A stretch of DNA of 37,500 nt from an uncultured cyanobacterium (GTDB lineage Bacteria > Cyanobacteriota > Cyanobacteriia > Cyanobacteriales > Nostocaceae). Below are positions 16,230 to 23,917 of this stretch, piece by piece. Within the stretch, counting starts at the first letter, position 1, and the number at the start of each line of letters is the position of its first letter. A program made the translations under genes and the position numbers. The stretch lies in contig CAIVAU010000117.1 in the NCBI GenBank assembly GCA_903903925.1, positions 1-37,500 of the forward strand, in the 5' to 3' direction. Under the pieces are notes generated by a model, which saw only the letters and a list, made by a program, of their open reading frames with translations, was not told the origin of the DNA and did no database searches.

Positions 16230-17208
16230 GTAAGACTGGCGGCGATTGTCGCAGGAGGGCATCAGCGGCCAGCGACACTTCGCGCATTTCCTGAAGATCG
16301 TGAACTCGGAGAATATCCGCACCATGAAAAATAGCAGCACAACATGCTGCTGCTGTCCCCCAGATGCGTGCTTTCGGGTCTGGTTGGTTTAAAATGCGCC
16401 CAATAAAACTTTTACGGGAGGGTCCGACTAAAATAGGGCAATTGAGTTCACGCAATTCGGGCAAACGGCGAAAAATTTCTAAATTTTGCTCGTAGTTCTT
16501 AGCAAAACCGATTCCAGGATCAATAATTATTTTTTCTTGATTAATCCCAGCTGCTGTTGCTGCTGTAATTTGCCTTGCTAAAAAACCAGAAATCTCCCCC
16601 ATTAAATCCTGATAATCAGTCATTTTTTGCATTGTTTGAGGGTTTCCCCGAATGTGCATCAACACAATTGGTACACCCAGACTCGCTACAGTTGGCAGCA
16701 TTTCTGGGTCGAACGTGCCACCAGAAATATCATTCACTAGATCCGCGCCAGCATCTATTGCCGCTTGTGCTACAATAGCCCTAGTTGTATCTACTGAGAT
16801 TGGTACTGAAATTTCCTTTCGCAGCACCTGCAATATTGGCAACACTCGGTCAAGTTCTGCTCTTAAAGTGATTTGTTCTGCCTTTGGTCGAGTTGATTGA
16901 CCTCCCACGTCAACTATATCCGCACCACTCGCCACCATTTCTAGTGCCTGTGCGATCGCCGCATTCATTGTATTGAACTGACCGCCATCACTAAAACTAT
17001 CGGGTGTGACATTCAAAATGCCCATCAAATAAGTCCGCTGTCCCCACTCGAAACAGCGATCGCGAATCATCAAATTGCTGACCATAAACAAATAGCGAGT
17101 TACTGGGTACTGGGTACTGGGTACTGGGTACTGGGTACTGGGTACTGGGTACTGGGTACTGGGTACTGGGTACTGGGAAAGCCTCCTAAAATTCAAAGCC
17201 CCGGACAT
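16189..17208 (-). CDS. folP: dihydropteroate synthase, with a repeat-derived N-terminal extension
   Basis: It condenses hydroxymethyl-dihydropterin diphosphate with p-aminobenzoate in folate synthesis. All signature motifs are present: MGILNVTPDSFSDGG (62-76), DVGGQSTRP, ISVDTTRA, LVNDISGG, DPGIGFAKNYEQN and ILVGPSRKSFIG. The frame opens at an ATG at 17208 that has AAAGGA 6-7 nt upstream. The heptamer repeat then encodes about 25 residues of YPVPSTQ units before the family start. An internal ATG at 17085 (MVSNLMIRD) matches the usual N-terminus but has no visible Shine-Dalgarno sequence. I report the longer form because of its ribosome-binding site; the shorter is possible. It lies downstream of tpiA on the same strand. 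Confidence 0.9.
   Translation of the reverse strand: MSGALNFRRLSQYPVPSTQYPVPSTQYPVPSTQYPVTRYLFMVSNLMIRDRCFEWGQRTYLMGILNVTPDSFSDGGQFNTMNAAIAQALEMVASGADIVDVGGQSTRPKAEQITLRAELDRVLPILQVLRKEISVPISVDTTRAIVAQAAIDAGADLVNDISGGTFDPEMLPTVASLGVPIVLMHIRGNPQTMQKMTDYQDLMGEISGFLARQITAATAAGINQEKIIIDPGIGFAKNYEQNLEIFRRLPELRELNCPILVGPSRKSFIGRILNQPDPKARIWGTAAACCAAIFHGADILRVHDLQEMREVSLAADALLRQSPPVLPIHYLAPSPQEND
17101..17177. repeat. heptamer STRR (TACTGGG), 11 copies
   Basis: Eleven perfect tandem copies of a 7-bp unit, the longest STRR in the window. Because 21 bp is seven codons, it reads on the minus strand as an open heptapeptide repeat in frame with folP. Confidence 0.95.
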
Positions 17209-17269
17209 AATTTTTCCTTTGTAACCCCAGTAACCAATCCCTAATACCCAATACCCTAGCTACTTAAAT

Positions 17270-17995
17270 CTATTTGTAGTTCACAATCCGGGAAAAACTG
17301 GCAGGTTCCAAACTTGCCCCTCCCACTAAGACGCCATCAATTTCTGGTTGAGCCATGATTTCATCTATATTATTCGGCTTCACAGACCCACCGTATTGAA
17401 TCGGCACATTGGGATTGATTAATTGGCTACGAATTAAACCAATGACCCGATTGGCTTCCTTTGCTTCACAAGTATAGCCAGTGCCGATCGCCCAAATCGG
17501 TTCGTAAGCAATCACCAAATTTTTCTGATCTACATCCACTAGGTCTTTTTCTAGTTGGTCAGTAATCACTGATTCAGTTTCAAGCGCATCTCGTTGTTGT
17601 TTCGTCTCTCCTACGCATAGAATTGGGGTAAGACCATACCGTTGAGCAGCTTTAAGGCGTAAGTTAACAGTTTGGTCAGTTTCCCCGAAGTATTGCCGCC
17701 GTTCGCTATGACCGACAATCACATAACGCACCCCTATTTCTGTTAACATTGGTCCAGAAATTTCACCCGTGTAGGCTCCAATTTCTTCCCAGTGGACATT
17801 TTGCGCCCCCAGATGTACGCGGCTACCATGCAAATTCTGAGAGGAAACACTTAAGTCAGTGAAGGGGACGCACAATACAACTTCTCTCTCTTGAGGGGTT
17901 TCCTCCAAGGTAGGCAGAAATCCTCGGAGAAACTCCTCCGACTCTGCCTGGGTTTTGAACATTTTCCAGTTACCAGCAATAACGATTTTTCGCAC
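17270..17995 (-). CDS. tpiA: triosephosphate isomerase
   Basis: It interconverts glyceraldehyde 3-phosphate and dihydroxyacetone phosphate in glycolysis and the Calvin cycle. The 241-residue TIM barrel has all key motifs: [10 protein letters not shown] near the start with the catalytic Lys, [14 protein letters not shown] with the catalytic His, [11 protein letters not shown] with the catalytic Glu, and YGGSVKPNN plus [10 protein letters not shown] for phosphate binding. The frame extends to a TTG at 18010, but the GTG at 17995 gives the family start (V/M)[11 protein letters not shown] and is preferred. No strong Shine-Dalgarno sequence is visible. folP lies just downstream on the same strand. 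Confidence 0.95.
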   Translation of the reverse strand: MRKIVIAGNWKMFKTQAESEEFLRGFLPTLEETPQEREVVLCVPFTDLSVSSQNLHGSRVHLGAQNVHWEEIGAYTGEISGPMLTEIGVRYVIVGHSERRQYFGETDQTVNLRLKAAQRYGLTPILCVGETKQQRDALETESVITDQLEKDLVDVDQKNLVIAYEPIWAIGTGYTCEAKEANRVIGLIRSQLINPNVPIQYGGSVKPNNIDEIMAQPEIDGVLVGGASLEPASFSRIVNYK

Positions 17996-18130
17996 AGGTA
18001 ATTTAGTCAATATTTTAAAGCTACTAGATGCATTTTTCAGTTTATGACGTTTTCAGAGTCATTGACTAACTCACCACTCTGCTTAAAAATCACTAGGATC
18101 AAAAGGTGTCAATCTAAAATTTAAAATTGC

Positions 18131-18185
18131 AACCGCAGATGAACACAGATAGACACAAATAATTTATCCGCGTTCATCTGCGGTT
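18131..18185. repeat. 14-bp perfect inverted repeat
   Basis: The arms 18131-18144 and 18172-18185 (AACCGCAGATGAAC and its complement) enclose a 27-nt AT-rich loop. This dispersed repeat type is common in cyanobacterial spacers. It lies between divergent tpiA and the GTPase gene. Confidence 0.65.
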
Positions 18186-18202
18186 CAAAATTCAAAATCG
18201 TT

Positions 18203-19645
18203 ATGACTTCAACCTTGCCTTTCCCCGATCCTCAAGACTCGTCCACCTGGGATCAAGAACTAGATAACGCCATTTTTAGCTTTGACGACATACAGGCGGA
18301 ACTCCACTACAAACAAGCACAAACAGCACTCGGCAATTTAGTCGCAAATCTCGACCTCACTTCCCAAGAAAAAGATGGGCTTGAGACGGAAATTGCTGAT
18401 TTGGAAATGATGTTAGGGAAGTTAGATCGCATGGTGGTGCAGATTGCTGCCTTTGGCATGGTTGGAAGGGGGAAATCTTCTCTACTTAATGCAATAGTAG
18501 GGCAAACGGTGTTTGAAACAGGGCCATTGCATGGTGTCACCCGTTCTGACCAACGAGTTAACTGGAGTATTACTGAAGAAGCTGTCGGGGAAACAGAACG
18601 AGCCCTACGAGTCACCCTCAGCGCAGTCGGTCAATCACAAGTGGAATTGATTGACACTCCTGGGTTAGATGAAGTAAACGGTGAAACTCGCGCTGCTTTA
18701 GCTGAACAGGTGGCAAAACAAGCGGATCTGCTCCTGTTTGTAATTGCAGGGGATATGACCAAGGTCGAACACGAAGCCCTATCCCAACTACGCAAAGCGG
18801 GTAAACCCATCTTGTTGGTTTTCAACAAAATAGACCAGTATCCAGAAGCAGACCGAATGGCAATCTACGAAAAAATCCGAGATGAAAGAGTGCGGGAACT
18901 ACTCTCACCAGATGAAATTGTCATGACAGCCGCATCACCACTGGTAAAAACAGCAATTCGTCGCCCTGACGGTACAAGGGATTTGCAGTTGCGTACAGGT
19001 AATGCCCAAGTTGAAGAACTGAAACTGAAAATTTTAGAAATTCTGCACCATGAGGGCAAAGCCTTAGTCGCCCTTAACACGATGCTTTACGCTGACAACG
19101 TGAATGAGCAATTGGTGCAGCGAAAATTGACAATTCGTTCCCAATGTGCTGATCAGTTGATTTGGAGGGCAGCGATCACCAAGGCAGTAGTAACCGCTCT
19201 CAATCCGATCACGGTAGTCGATATTCTCAGTGCTACGGTGATAGATATTGTCCTGATTCTAGGTTTATCAAAACTCTATGGCATTACCATGACAGAGGTG
19301 GGAGCCGTAAAATTGTTACAAAAAATCGCCCTGAGTATGGGCGGGATTAGCGCAAGTGAACTACTAGCAAACTTAGGCTTGAGTTCTCTGAAAAGTCTAC
19401 TCGGCATCTCCGTACCAGCCACTGGGGGTATATCCTTAGGCCCCTATCTATCGGTGGCATTAACTCAAGGGGGAGTTGCAGGCGTTTCTTCTTATGGCAT
19501 CGGTCAAGTCACCAAAGCCTATCTAGCCAATGGAGCAACGTGGGGTCCCGATGGTCCAAAAGCCGTAATTAGTAAAATTTTGGCAACCCTTGATGAAAGT
19601 TCAATTCTCAACCGCATCAAGCAGGAGTTGTTGAAAAAATTATGA
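18203..19645 (+). CDS. dynamin/Era-like GTPase with DUF697 membrane domain
   Basis: A 480-residue GTP-binding protein. G1 is GMVGRGKSSLLNAIVG (86-100), with Arg in place of the usual Asn at that point. G2 is probably the Thr in HGVTRSD. G3 is DTPGLDE (151-157) and G4 is NKIDQ (208-212). The region after about 300 is hydrophobic and Gly-rich (AVVTALNPITVVDILSAT, IDIVLILGLSKLYGI), typical of DUF697, and would sit in or on the membrane. The N-terminus is a helical region. Such proteins may act in membrane remodelling or stress responses, but no exact role is known. It is preceded by a heptamer-like spacer with no clear Shine-Dalgarno sequence. Confidence 0.85.
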   Translation: MTSTLPFPDPQDSSTWDQELDNAIFSFDDIQAELHYKQAQTALGNLVANLDLTSQEKDGLETEIADLEMMLGKLDRMVVQIAAFGMVGRGKSSLLNAIVGQTVFETGPLHGVTRSDQRVNWSITEEAVGETERALRVTLSAVGQSQVELIDTPGLDEVNGETRAALAEQVAKQADLLLFVIAGDMTKVEHEALSQLRKAGKPILLVFNKIDQYPEADRMAIYEKIRDERVRELLSPDEIVMTAASPLVKTAIRRPDGTRDLQLRTGNAQVEELKLKILEILHHEGKALVALNTMLYADNVNEQLVQRKLTIRSQCADQLIWRAAITKAVVTALNPITVVDILSATVIDIVLILGLSKLYGITMTEVGAVKLLQKIALSMGGISASELLANLGLSSLKSLLGISVPATGGISLGPYLSVALTQGGVAGVSSYGIGQVTKAYLANGATWGPDGPKAVISKILATLDESSILNRIKQELLKKL

Positions 19646-19707
19646 ATTATAAAGTTTTTTGATTGGATTGCTCCCTTCATGCTATGAGATTTAGGGAGAT
19701 CAATCTT

Positions 19708-19821
19708 GGGTGCATCCCATTTTTGAAAATTCTTAGTGCGAGCCAGAAAGCTCGCTTATAATACACGTGAGCTTTCTGGCTCACACTACTGATCGTCTTT
19801 CTGCAAAACTGGGATGCTCCC
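19708..19821. mobile_element. MITE-like element, family A copy 2, with 9-bp target duplication
   Basis: The 114-bp element has terminal inverted repeats of about 18 bp (GGGTGCATCCCATTTTTG against GGGAGCATCCCAGTTTTG) and an internal palindrome. ATCAATCTT occurs on both sides (19699-19707 and 19822-19830), a perfect 9-bp target-site duplication. There is no coding capacity. A sister copy lies at 3813-3927. A 9-bp duplication suggests mobilisation by an IS4-type or similar transposase encoded elsewhere. Confidence 0.85.
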
Positions 19822-19836
19822 ATCAATCTTTTTATC

Positions 19837-19870
19837 ATTCATAATTCATAATTCATAATTCATAATTCAT
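19837..19870. repeat. heptamer STRR (ATAATTC)n next to a start codon
   Basis: Nearly five tandem units end only 4 bp before the ATG of the SRPBCC gene, so the repeat occupies the place where a Shine-Dalgarno sequence would be expected. Confidence 0.85.
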
Positions 19871-19874
19871 TCGG

Positions 19875-20324
19875 ATGTCACAAGTTTTTGAACACTTCAT
19901 TCAAATCAATGCCACAGCCACAGTGGTGGAGCGCTGTATTACGGAGCAGGCATTAATGCACCGCTGGCTCAACCCCATTCTACGTTGTGAACCTGTAGGT
20001 GATTGGAGTACTGATTTGGGTAGTAAAAGTCGTTTTGTGATTCAAATACCTATAATAAAACCTCAATTAAATAGTACTGTTGTGGAAAGACAACCCGGTT
20101 TGATCATATGGGGGTTTGATGGTTTTTTTCAGGGGCGCGATCGCTGGGAGTGTCAACCAGTAAACAAAGGCACCCGTCTACTTAACCGCTTTGAATTTGA
20201 AATTCCTAACCCCTTAGTCAGTTGGGGGTTCAAAACTTTTGCCGAAGTTTGGACAAAAGAAGATATGCAAGCGCAACTCCATCGTCTTAAGCGTGTAGCA
20301 GAAGAAATACAGATTAGCCAATAG
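19875..20324 (+). CDS. SRPBCC (START-like) family protein
   Basis: A 149-residue single-domain protein of the SRPBCC helix-grip fold, which binds hydrophobic ligands in a deep pocket. Matches are the start FEHFIQINATATVVERCITE, ALMHRWLNP, the central strands LIIWGFDGFFQGRDRWECQP and TRLLNRFEFEIPNP, and the long C-terminal helix KEDMQAQLHRLKRVAEEI. There is no signal peptide. The ligand is unknown. Upstream of the ATG there is a heptamer repeat and no Shine-Dalgarno sequence. The stop codon TAG is formed by the TA target site plus the first G of a MITE-like element, so the true C-terminus may have been changed by that insertion. Confidence 0.8.
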   Translation: MSQVFEHFIQINATATVVERCITEQALMHRWLNPILRCEPVGDWSTDLGSKSRFVIQIPIIKPQLNSTVVERQPGLIIWGFDGFFQGRDRWECQPVNKGTRLLNRFEFEIPNPLVSWGFKTFAEVWTKEDMQAQLHRLKRVAEEIQISQ

Positions 20325-20410
20325 GCATCTCCGGAAATTAATTATGCGTCCGTTGAAATCCCTGGTAGGGGCGTATTGCAATACGCCCCTACATCATTTC
20401 TGGAGATGTC
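20324..20410. mobile_element. MITE-like element, family B copy 2 (TA-flanked)
   Basis: The 87-bp element is flanked by TA (20322-20323 and 20411-20412). Its ends GGCATCTCCGGAAAT and ATTTCTGGAGATGTC are inverted with two mismatches. The central palindrome with GGGGCGTATTGCAATACGCCCC is the same as in copy 1 (666-750). TA duplication and end type suggest IS630/Tc1-type mobilisation. Confidence 0.75.
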
Positions 20411-20503
20411 TAATAGGCAATGGGCGCGTTTGTCCATCATCTTTAAGTCAGTTCCAATGAAAATGTCTTGCTCCCCCGACCCCCTGCTAAGATCTCCCTC
20501 TTG

Positions 20504-20869
20504 TCAAGTTAGGGAGACTTGCTTTGTCAAGCGAGCTTGCAAGTCTGCTATCAAAGTATCTCCGCTACGTCGAGCTTCCCACACACCAGAGTCTGAGCGT
20601 CTGATGTTCCACTGTCCTTGCATGTAATCTTCTTCTTCTGACAAAGTGCCAGTGTAGCTAATTGTATCTTGAGATCTAGAAATATAACGTTTTATGAAAC
20701 TAACACTACGTCCAATCACCTCACCAGTTAGCTGTGCTTCACCTAAATCGCTATCATCTAAAATGCTACCAGTGAGACTGTTCCCACTCTGGATGAGTGT
20801 TGCCTCAAAGCGGGTAGCTATTCCTTGCTGCCAATAGGTTCCTAGCCAAGTACCACTTATATCTGCCAT
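20504..20869 (-). CDS. small hypothetical protein, possible beta-barrel
   Basis: The frame opens at a TTG (20884), but the ATG at 20869 (MADISGTWLGTYWQQG) is the better start, giving 121 residues. The sequence alternates in a beta-strand way: ISGTWLGTYWQ, FEATLIQSGNSLTGSILDDS, SVSFIKRYI, ISYTGTLSEEEDYMQGQW, WEARRSGD. This pattern recalls small lipocalin- or avidin-like barrels, but no family is recognised with confidence. There is no signal peptide. Its neighbours are unrelated. Confidence 0.68.
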   Translation of the reverse strand: MADISGTWLGTYWQQGIATRFEATLIQSGNSLTGSILDDSDLGEAQLTGEVIGRSVSFIKRYISRSQDTISYTGTLSEEEDYMQGQWNIRRSDSGVWEARRSGDTLIADLQARLTKQVSLT

Positions 20870-21001
20870 AAAATTTTTCCGCAATTTTATTGCTATTATG
20901 CTGAAACTACTGGAATTTTACTGGTGATTGCACATCTTCGACTAGAATAAGTGACAATAAAGATAAGTAATTGTTAGCGGTTAGTTGTTGAGGGCGCTAC
21001 T

Positions 21002-21313
21002 ATGCTTCGTCTCAATCAAATTGTTCGTAACTTTTTCATCCGTCTAGGAGCTTTGGTCTCCGTTGTCTTCAGAAGTTTATTTGGCTTTCTTTCTCAGTTT
21101 TTTGGTTTATTAGGTAAGCTATTTGGGTTTTCCAAGTCGGAATACTTCATAGAATCCAACCAACCACAGGACACAAAATCGGTTAAGACTCAAGAACTAA
21201 CTACAAACGAGTCTCTCAAAGCTCCTGAAGCCATCTCCACCACTCGTCGTCGTCCTAACGGCAAAACTGATGACTACTTCCTCAACATGGCTAAGCAGGT
21301 AAAAAAGAGCTAG
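21002..21313 (+). CDS. small protein with hydrophobic N-terminus and RRRP...MAKQVK tail
   Basis: A 103-residue protein starts at an ATG with GAGG 8-9 nt upstream. Residues 1-45 form a long hydrophobic or amphipathic stretch (FRSLFGFLSQFFGLLGKLFG). The middle, SEYFIESNQPQDTKSV and onward, is hydrophilic. The C-terminus is TRRRPNGKTDDYFLNMAKQV. The same layout and end motif are found in the protein at 31457-31960, so the two are paralogues. It is probably membrane-associated. The family is not recognised. The convergent pentapeptide gene ends 30 bp away. Confidence 0.72.
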   Translation: MLRLNQIVRNFFIRLGALVSVVFRSLFGFLSQFFGLLGKLFGFSKSEYFIESNQPQDTKSVKTQELTTNESLKAPEAISTTRRRPNGKTDDYFLNMAKQVKKS

Positions 21314-21343
21314 TACCGCTTGCGTTCGTCAACAGTCAACAGA

Positions 21344-21712
21344 TCAAAACTTTTGCATATTTCTACTGATAGGGTCAAACCCTCTAGAAAAGCGGGTGCT
21401 TTCATCGTAGCAAGCTCCACTGAGATCAGCCCCATAAAGCTTGGTATTGTTGAGCTTAGCTCCTCTAAGATTCCCTTGGTTGAGGTTTACACCGCTGAGG
21501 TTGGCTCGCGTCAAGTTTGCTCTGGCTAGGTTAGCGCCACTTAGATTGGCTCCCCAAAGTTTAGCTTTGGCTAAGTTAGCCCCAGTTAAATCTGCTGCCA
21601 ATAAATTGACCCCCACTAAGTTGGCTCCAACCAGGTTGGCTTTGCTTAAATTCGCTCCTGAAAAATCTCTCTCTCCGGCGGTGTAACGTCGTTTCAGTTC
21701 TTCAGCGTCCAT
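21344..21712 (-). CDS. pentapeptide repeat protein
   Basis: A 122-residue protein is made almost wholly of A(D/N)LxX pentapeptides from about residue 17 to 100 (FSGANLSKANLVGANLVGVN and so on), which fold as a right-handed quadrilateral beta-helix. A short N-terminal helix (MDAEELKRRYTAGERDF) caps it. There is no signal peptide or catalytic motif. Such short cytoplasmic pentapeptide proteins are very common in cyanobacteria and mostly of unknown function. Confidence 0.88.
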   Translation of the reverse strand: MDAEELKRRYTAGERDFSGANLSKANLVGANLVGVNLLAADLTGANLAKAKLWGANLSGANLARANLTRANLSGVNLNQGNLRGAKLNNTKLYGADLSGACYDESTRFSRGFDPISRNMQKF

Positions 21713-21769
21713 TTTTCCGTCTTAAATATCTAGATGAACGACCTTTGAAGGCTTTTACGAGTGTTCCGA

Positions 21770-22141
21770 CTAATCTTCTAGTGATTGGACTTGCACTTCA
21801 ACTGCTGTTACGTCAATTGTACCTTCTGGTGTGAAGCGCTGAAAATGTCTTTGTTGCACCAACAACTGCTCGCTACAATTAGGACACTGTAACTGGGTGT
21901 TATTTAAACCACTAAATTCATATCCACAAACGGGGCAATGGTCGTTAACCAAGTTATGTTGTAGCCACCAGCGAAACCCAAAAAATACGAGAACAGGTGC
22001 TAACAACAAAAGCCCAACAATAATCAGCAAGGAATTAACCAACCAACCCAAGCCCAATGAAGCCAGCAACCACGTAACTGCTAACAGGCTGAGCCAAAGG
22101 CGGAGATTAGACAGACTAAATTGAAAGGTTTTAAGGCTCAT
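21770..22141 (-). CDS. two-helix membrane protein with zinc ribbon
   Basis: A 123-residue protein. Two adjacent membrane helices lie at about residues 12-32 and 35-55. After a basic-aromatic turn (FGFRWWLQHN) comes a zinc ribbon: CPVCGYEFSGLN and CPNCSEQL give four Cys in CxxC pairs. A short acidic tail follows. It probably binds zinc on the cytoplasmic side. I do not recognise a named family. It is upstream of, and on the same strand as, the pentapeptide gene. Confidence 0.78.
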   Translation of the reverse strand: MSLKTFQFSLSNLRLWLSLLAVTWLLASLGLGWLVNSLLIIVGLLLLAPVLVFFGFRWWLQHNLVNDHCPVCGYEFSGLNNTQLQCPNCSEQLLVQQRHFQRFTPEGTIDVTAVEVQVQSLED

Positions 22142-22258
22142 TTTTTAAACATAGTCTTGCGCTTCCTCTAGGATAGCGAGTTTAGTCAAGAGTCAATAGC
22201 CATTTTCATGTTTCTTCTCGACGTCCTTTGCCTCATACCCTACACCTTGTTCATACTT

Positions 22259-23554
22259 CTACAAAGACAAAAGCTGCTCTTGCAACCGCTGCTGGAAGGC
22301 AGATATACCGAAGTGAGCGATCGCCTCCTCTCGCAGCCACTGCCCATCACAACGTGGGTCATCTCCTGTGAGAATTTCTATACAAGCCGCCGCCACAGCA
22401 TCCTGGTTGCGGTGTGGGACTCGCCATCCCAATTTTCCATCTTGCAACGGGTCGGCTGACCCATCAGCATCACCGGATAGCACCGACAAACCACAAGCCA
22501 TTGCTTCCAAATAGACAATACCAAAGCCCTCTTGAGAAGGCATAACGTAGGCATCTGCAAGGCGATAGTGTGCTACTAATTCTTCTGTAGGAACAAAACC
22601 AGCAAATATGACGCGATCAGTAACACCAAGATCCTTCGCGATTTGGGCTAATCGCGGTTGGTCATCGCCGCGACCAATAACCAGATACTTGACTTCAGGA
22701 AATACACGAGCTATTTGTGGTAGAGCTCGAATCGTCACATCCACACCTTTGTAAATATCTCCTGACCACAGTCTCGTTACAGTCATCAGTACCTTTGCCC
22801 CTCTCAAACCATAACGCTCTAACAACAGGGTCGGCTTTACCCCAGGAGTAAAGTAATCACCATTCACAGCACAAGGCATGATTGAGATCTTAGCAGGGTC
22901 AAGGTTATTGGCAGCACAGGCGATCTGACGAGTATAGCGGCTCACTGTCCAAATGTGCGCTGCTTTTTGCAGTGCACGTTTAGACAGCTTTGGTAATGAT
23001 TGCCAAACCTCTTTGCCATGAGTCATTACCGTATAAGGAATTCCCAACAGTTGGCATAACATACCAACCAAGGGTGCAAGGTTAACATGACCGCAGAAGA
23101 CGTGATCGGGTCGTTGGCTCACTAGACGGGCCAGTAATGCCATTGTCAGTCTTACTCGTCCTAATGGGGGGAACTGAGTTTTGAAGTAACGAAATTTTAA
23201 CCGATCTGATTCAAAGAGGTTGGGGCAGCTAGATCCATCTCTAAGCAAAAATACTTCTGCGTATAGGGAGTTGCTCGATGCGAGATAAGCTCGAAAAACA
23301 TCCTTCACATAGGATTGAATTCCGCCTTCACCTTCAAAAATTTCTATAAACACGAAAATATGGTTGGGTTTGGTGAGCGATCGCTTACCAAAGTGTATGT
23401 TTTCTCCAGCTTTTTTACTGATGAACATTTTCCGCTTATAGCCGCTATTGCTGCCAACCTGACCAGAAGAATTAACCCTGTGTTGCATGCGATCGTAATC
23501 ACGAATGAAAAATAAATATTGATTTTTCGCGTGGCGACCAGACCTCCTTGCCAT
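22259..23554 (-). CDS. family 4 glycosyltransferase (GT-B)
   Basis: A retaining GT-B glycosyltransferase, likely adding a sugar to an extracellular polysaccharide or lipid. The N-domain begins at HIFVFIEIFEGEGGIQSYVK (about residue 65), with the GGIQ loop typical of GT4. The C-domain has LMTVTRLWSGDIYKGVDVTI, YLVIGRGDDQPRL, VIFAGFVPTEELVAHYRLAD and PSQEGFGIVYLEAMACGLSV, the last containing the ExxxxxxxE nucleotide-sugar motif. The frame runs to an ATG at 23554. The first 42 residues are basic and unlike the family, so the ATG at 23428 (MFISKKAGENI) may be the true start. Neither has a clear Shine-Dalgarno sequence. It stands alone. Confidence 0.88.
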   Translation of the reverse strand: MARRSGRHAKNQYLFFIRDYDRMQHRVNSSGQVGSNSGYKRKMFISKKAGENIHFGKRSLTKPNHIFVFIEIFEGEGGIQSYVKDVFRAYLASSNSLYAEVFLLRDGSSCPNLFESDRLKFRYFKTQFPPLGRVRLTMALLARLVSQRPDHVFCGHVNLAPLVGMLCQLLGIPYTVMTHGKEVWQSLPKLSKRALQKAAHIWTVSRYTRQIACAANNLDPAKISIMPCAVNGDYFTPGVKPTLLLERYGLRGAKVLMTVTRLWSGDIYKGVDVTIRALPQIARVFPEVKYLVIGRGDDQPRLAQIAKDLGVTDRVIFAGFVPTEELVAHYRLADAYVMPSQEGFGIVYLEAMACGLSVLSGDADGSADPLQDGKLGWRVPHRNQDAVAAACIEILTGDDPRCDGQWLREEAIAHFGISAFQQRLQEQLLSL

Positions 23555-23917
23555 TATATCTTAGCAAAAGAACGACTACAACTCGAAGGTTATTTTTACG
23601 GTACTGATTAGTTTTTTAAGATGGAACGTTCTGTTTGTGCTGGCATCTTTTTCAAATCTTGTTCAGGATTACGTAATAATACTATATTTATAGTGCGTTA
23701 AAAGACTTTAAAGTGGTAAGTGTATATAAAAAGCGTGGTCTGGTTAAGTCCCACGCTTTAAGGAACATGGTGTTATTCATGATGCTCTCAAAGCATCGTC
23801 TATATGAGTAGGGTGAAATTACTGCATTTTCACTATGCACATCTGGCGAAGTCCAGTGTTTTTACTCTTGTCACTAATAAATCTATAAATCTAATTATTG
23901 TTGTCTAATTGCTTTCT
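23555..23917. other. 363-bp spacer between a GT4 gene and a subtilase gene
   Basis: Besides the terminator hairpin at 23731-23758 it holds the presumed promoter region of the GT4 gene. The rest is AT-rich with no ORF or RNA gene that I can support. Confidence 0.6.
23731..23758 (-). terminator. Rho-independent terminator of the subtilase gene
   Basis: Read on the minus strand, AAGCGTGG and CCACGCTT form an 8-bp stem with a 12-nt loop. A T-rich stretch (TTTATATA) follows directly. It lies about 160 bp after the subtilase stop codon. Confidence 0.65.
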
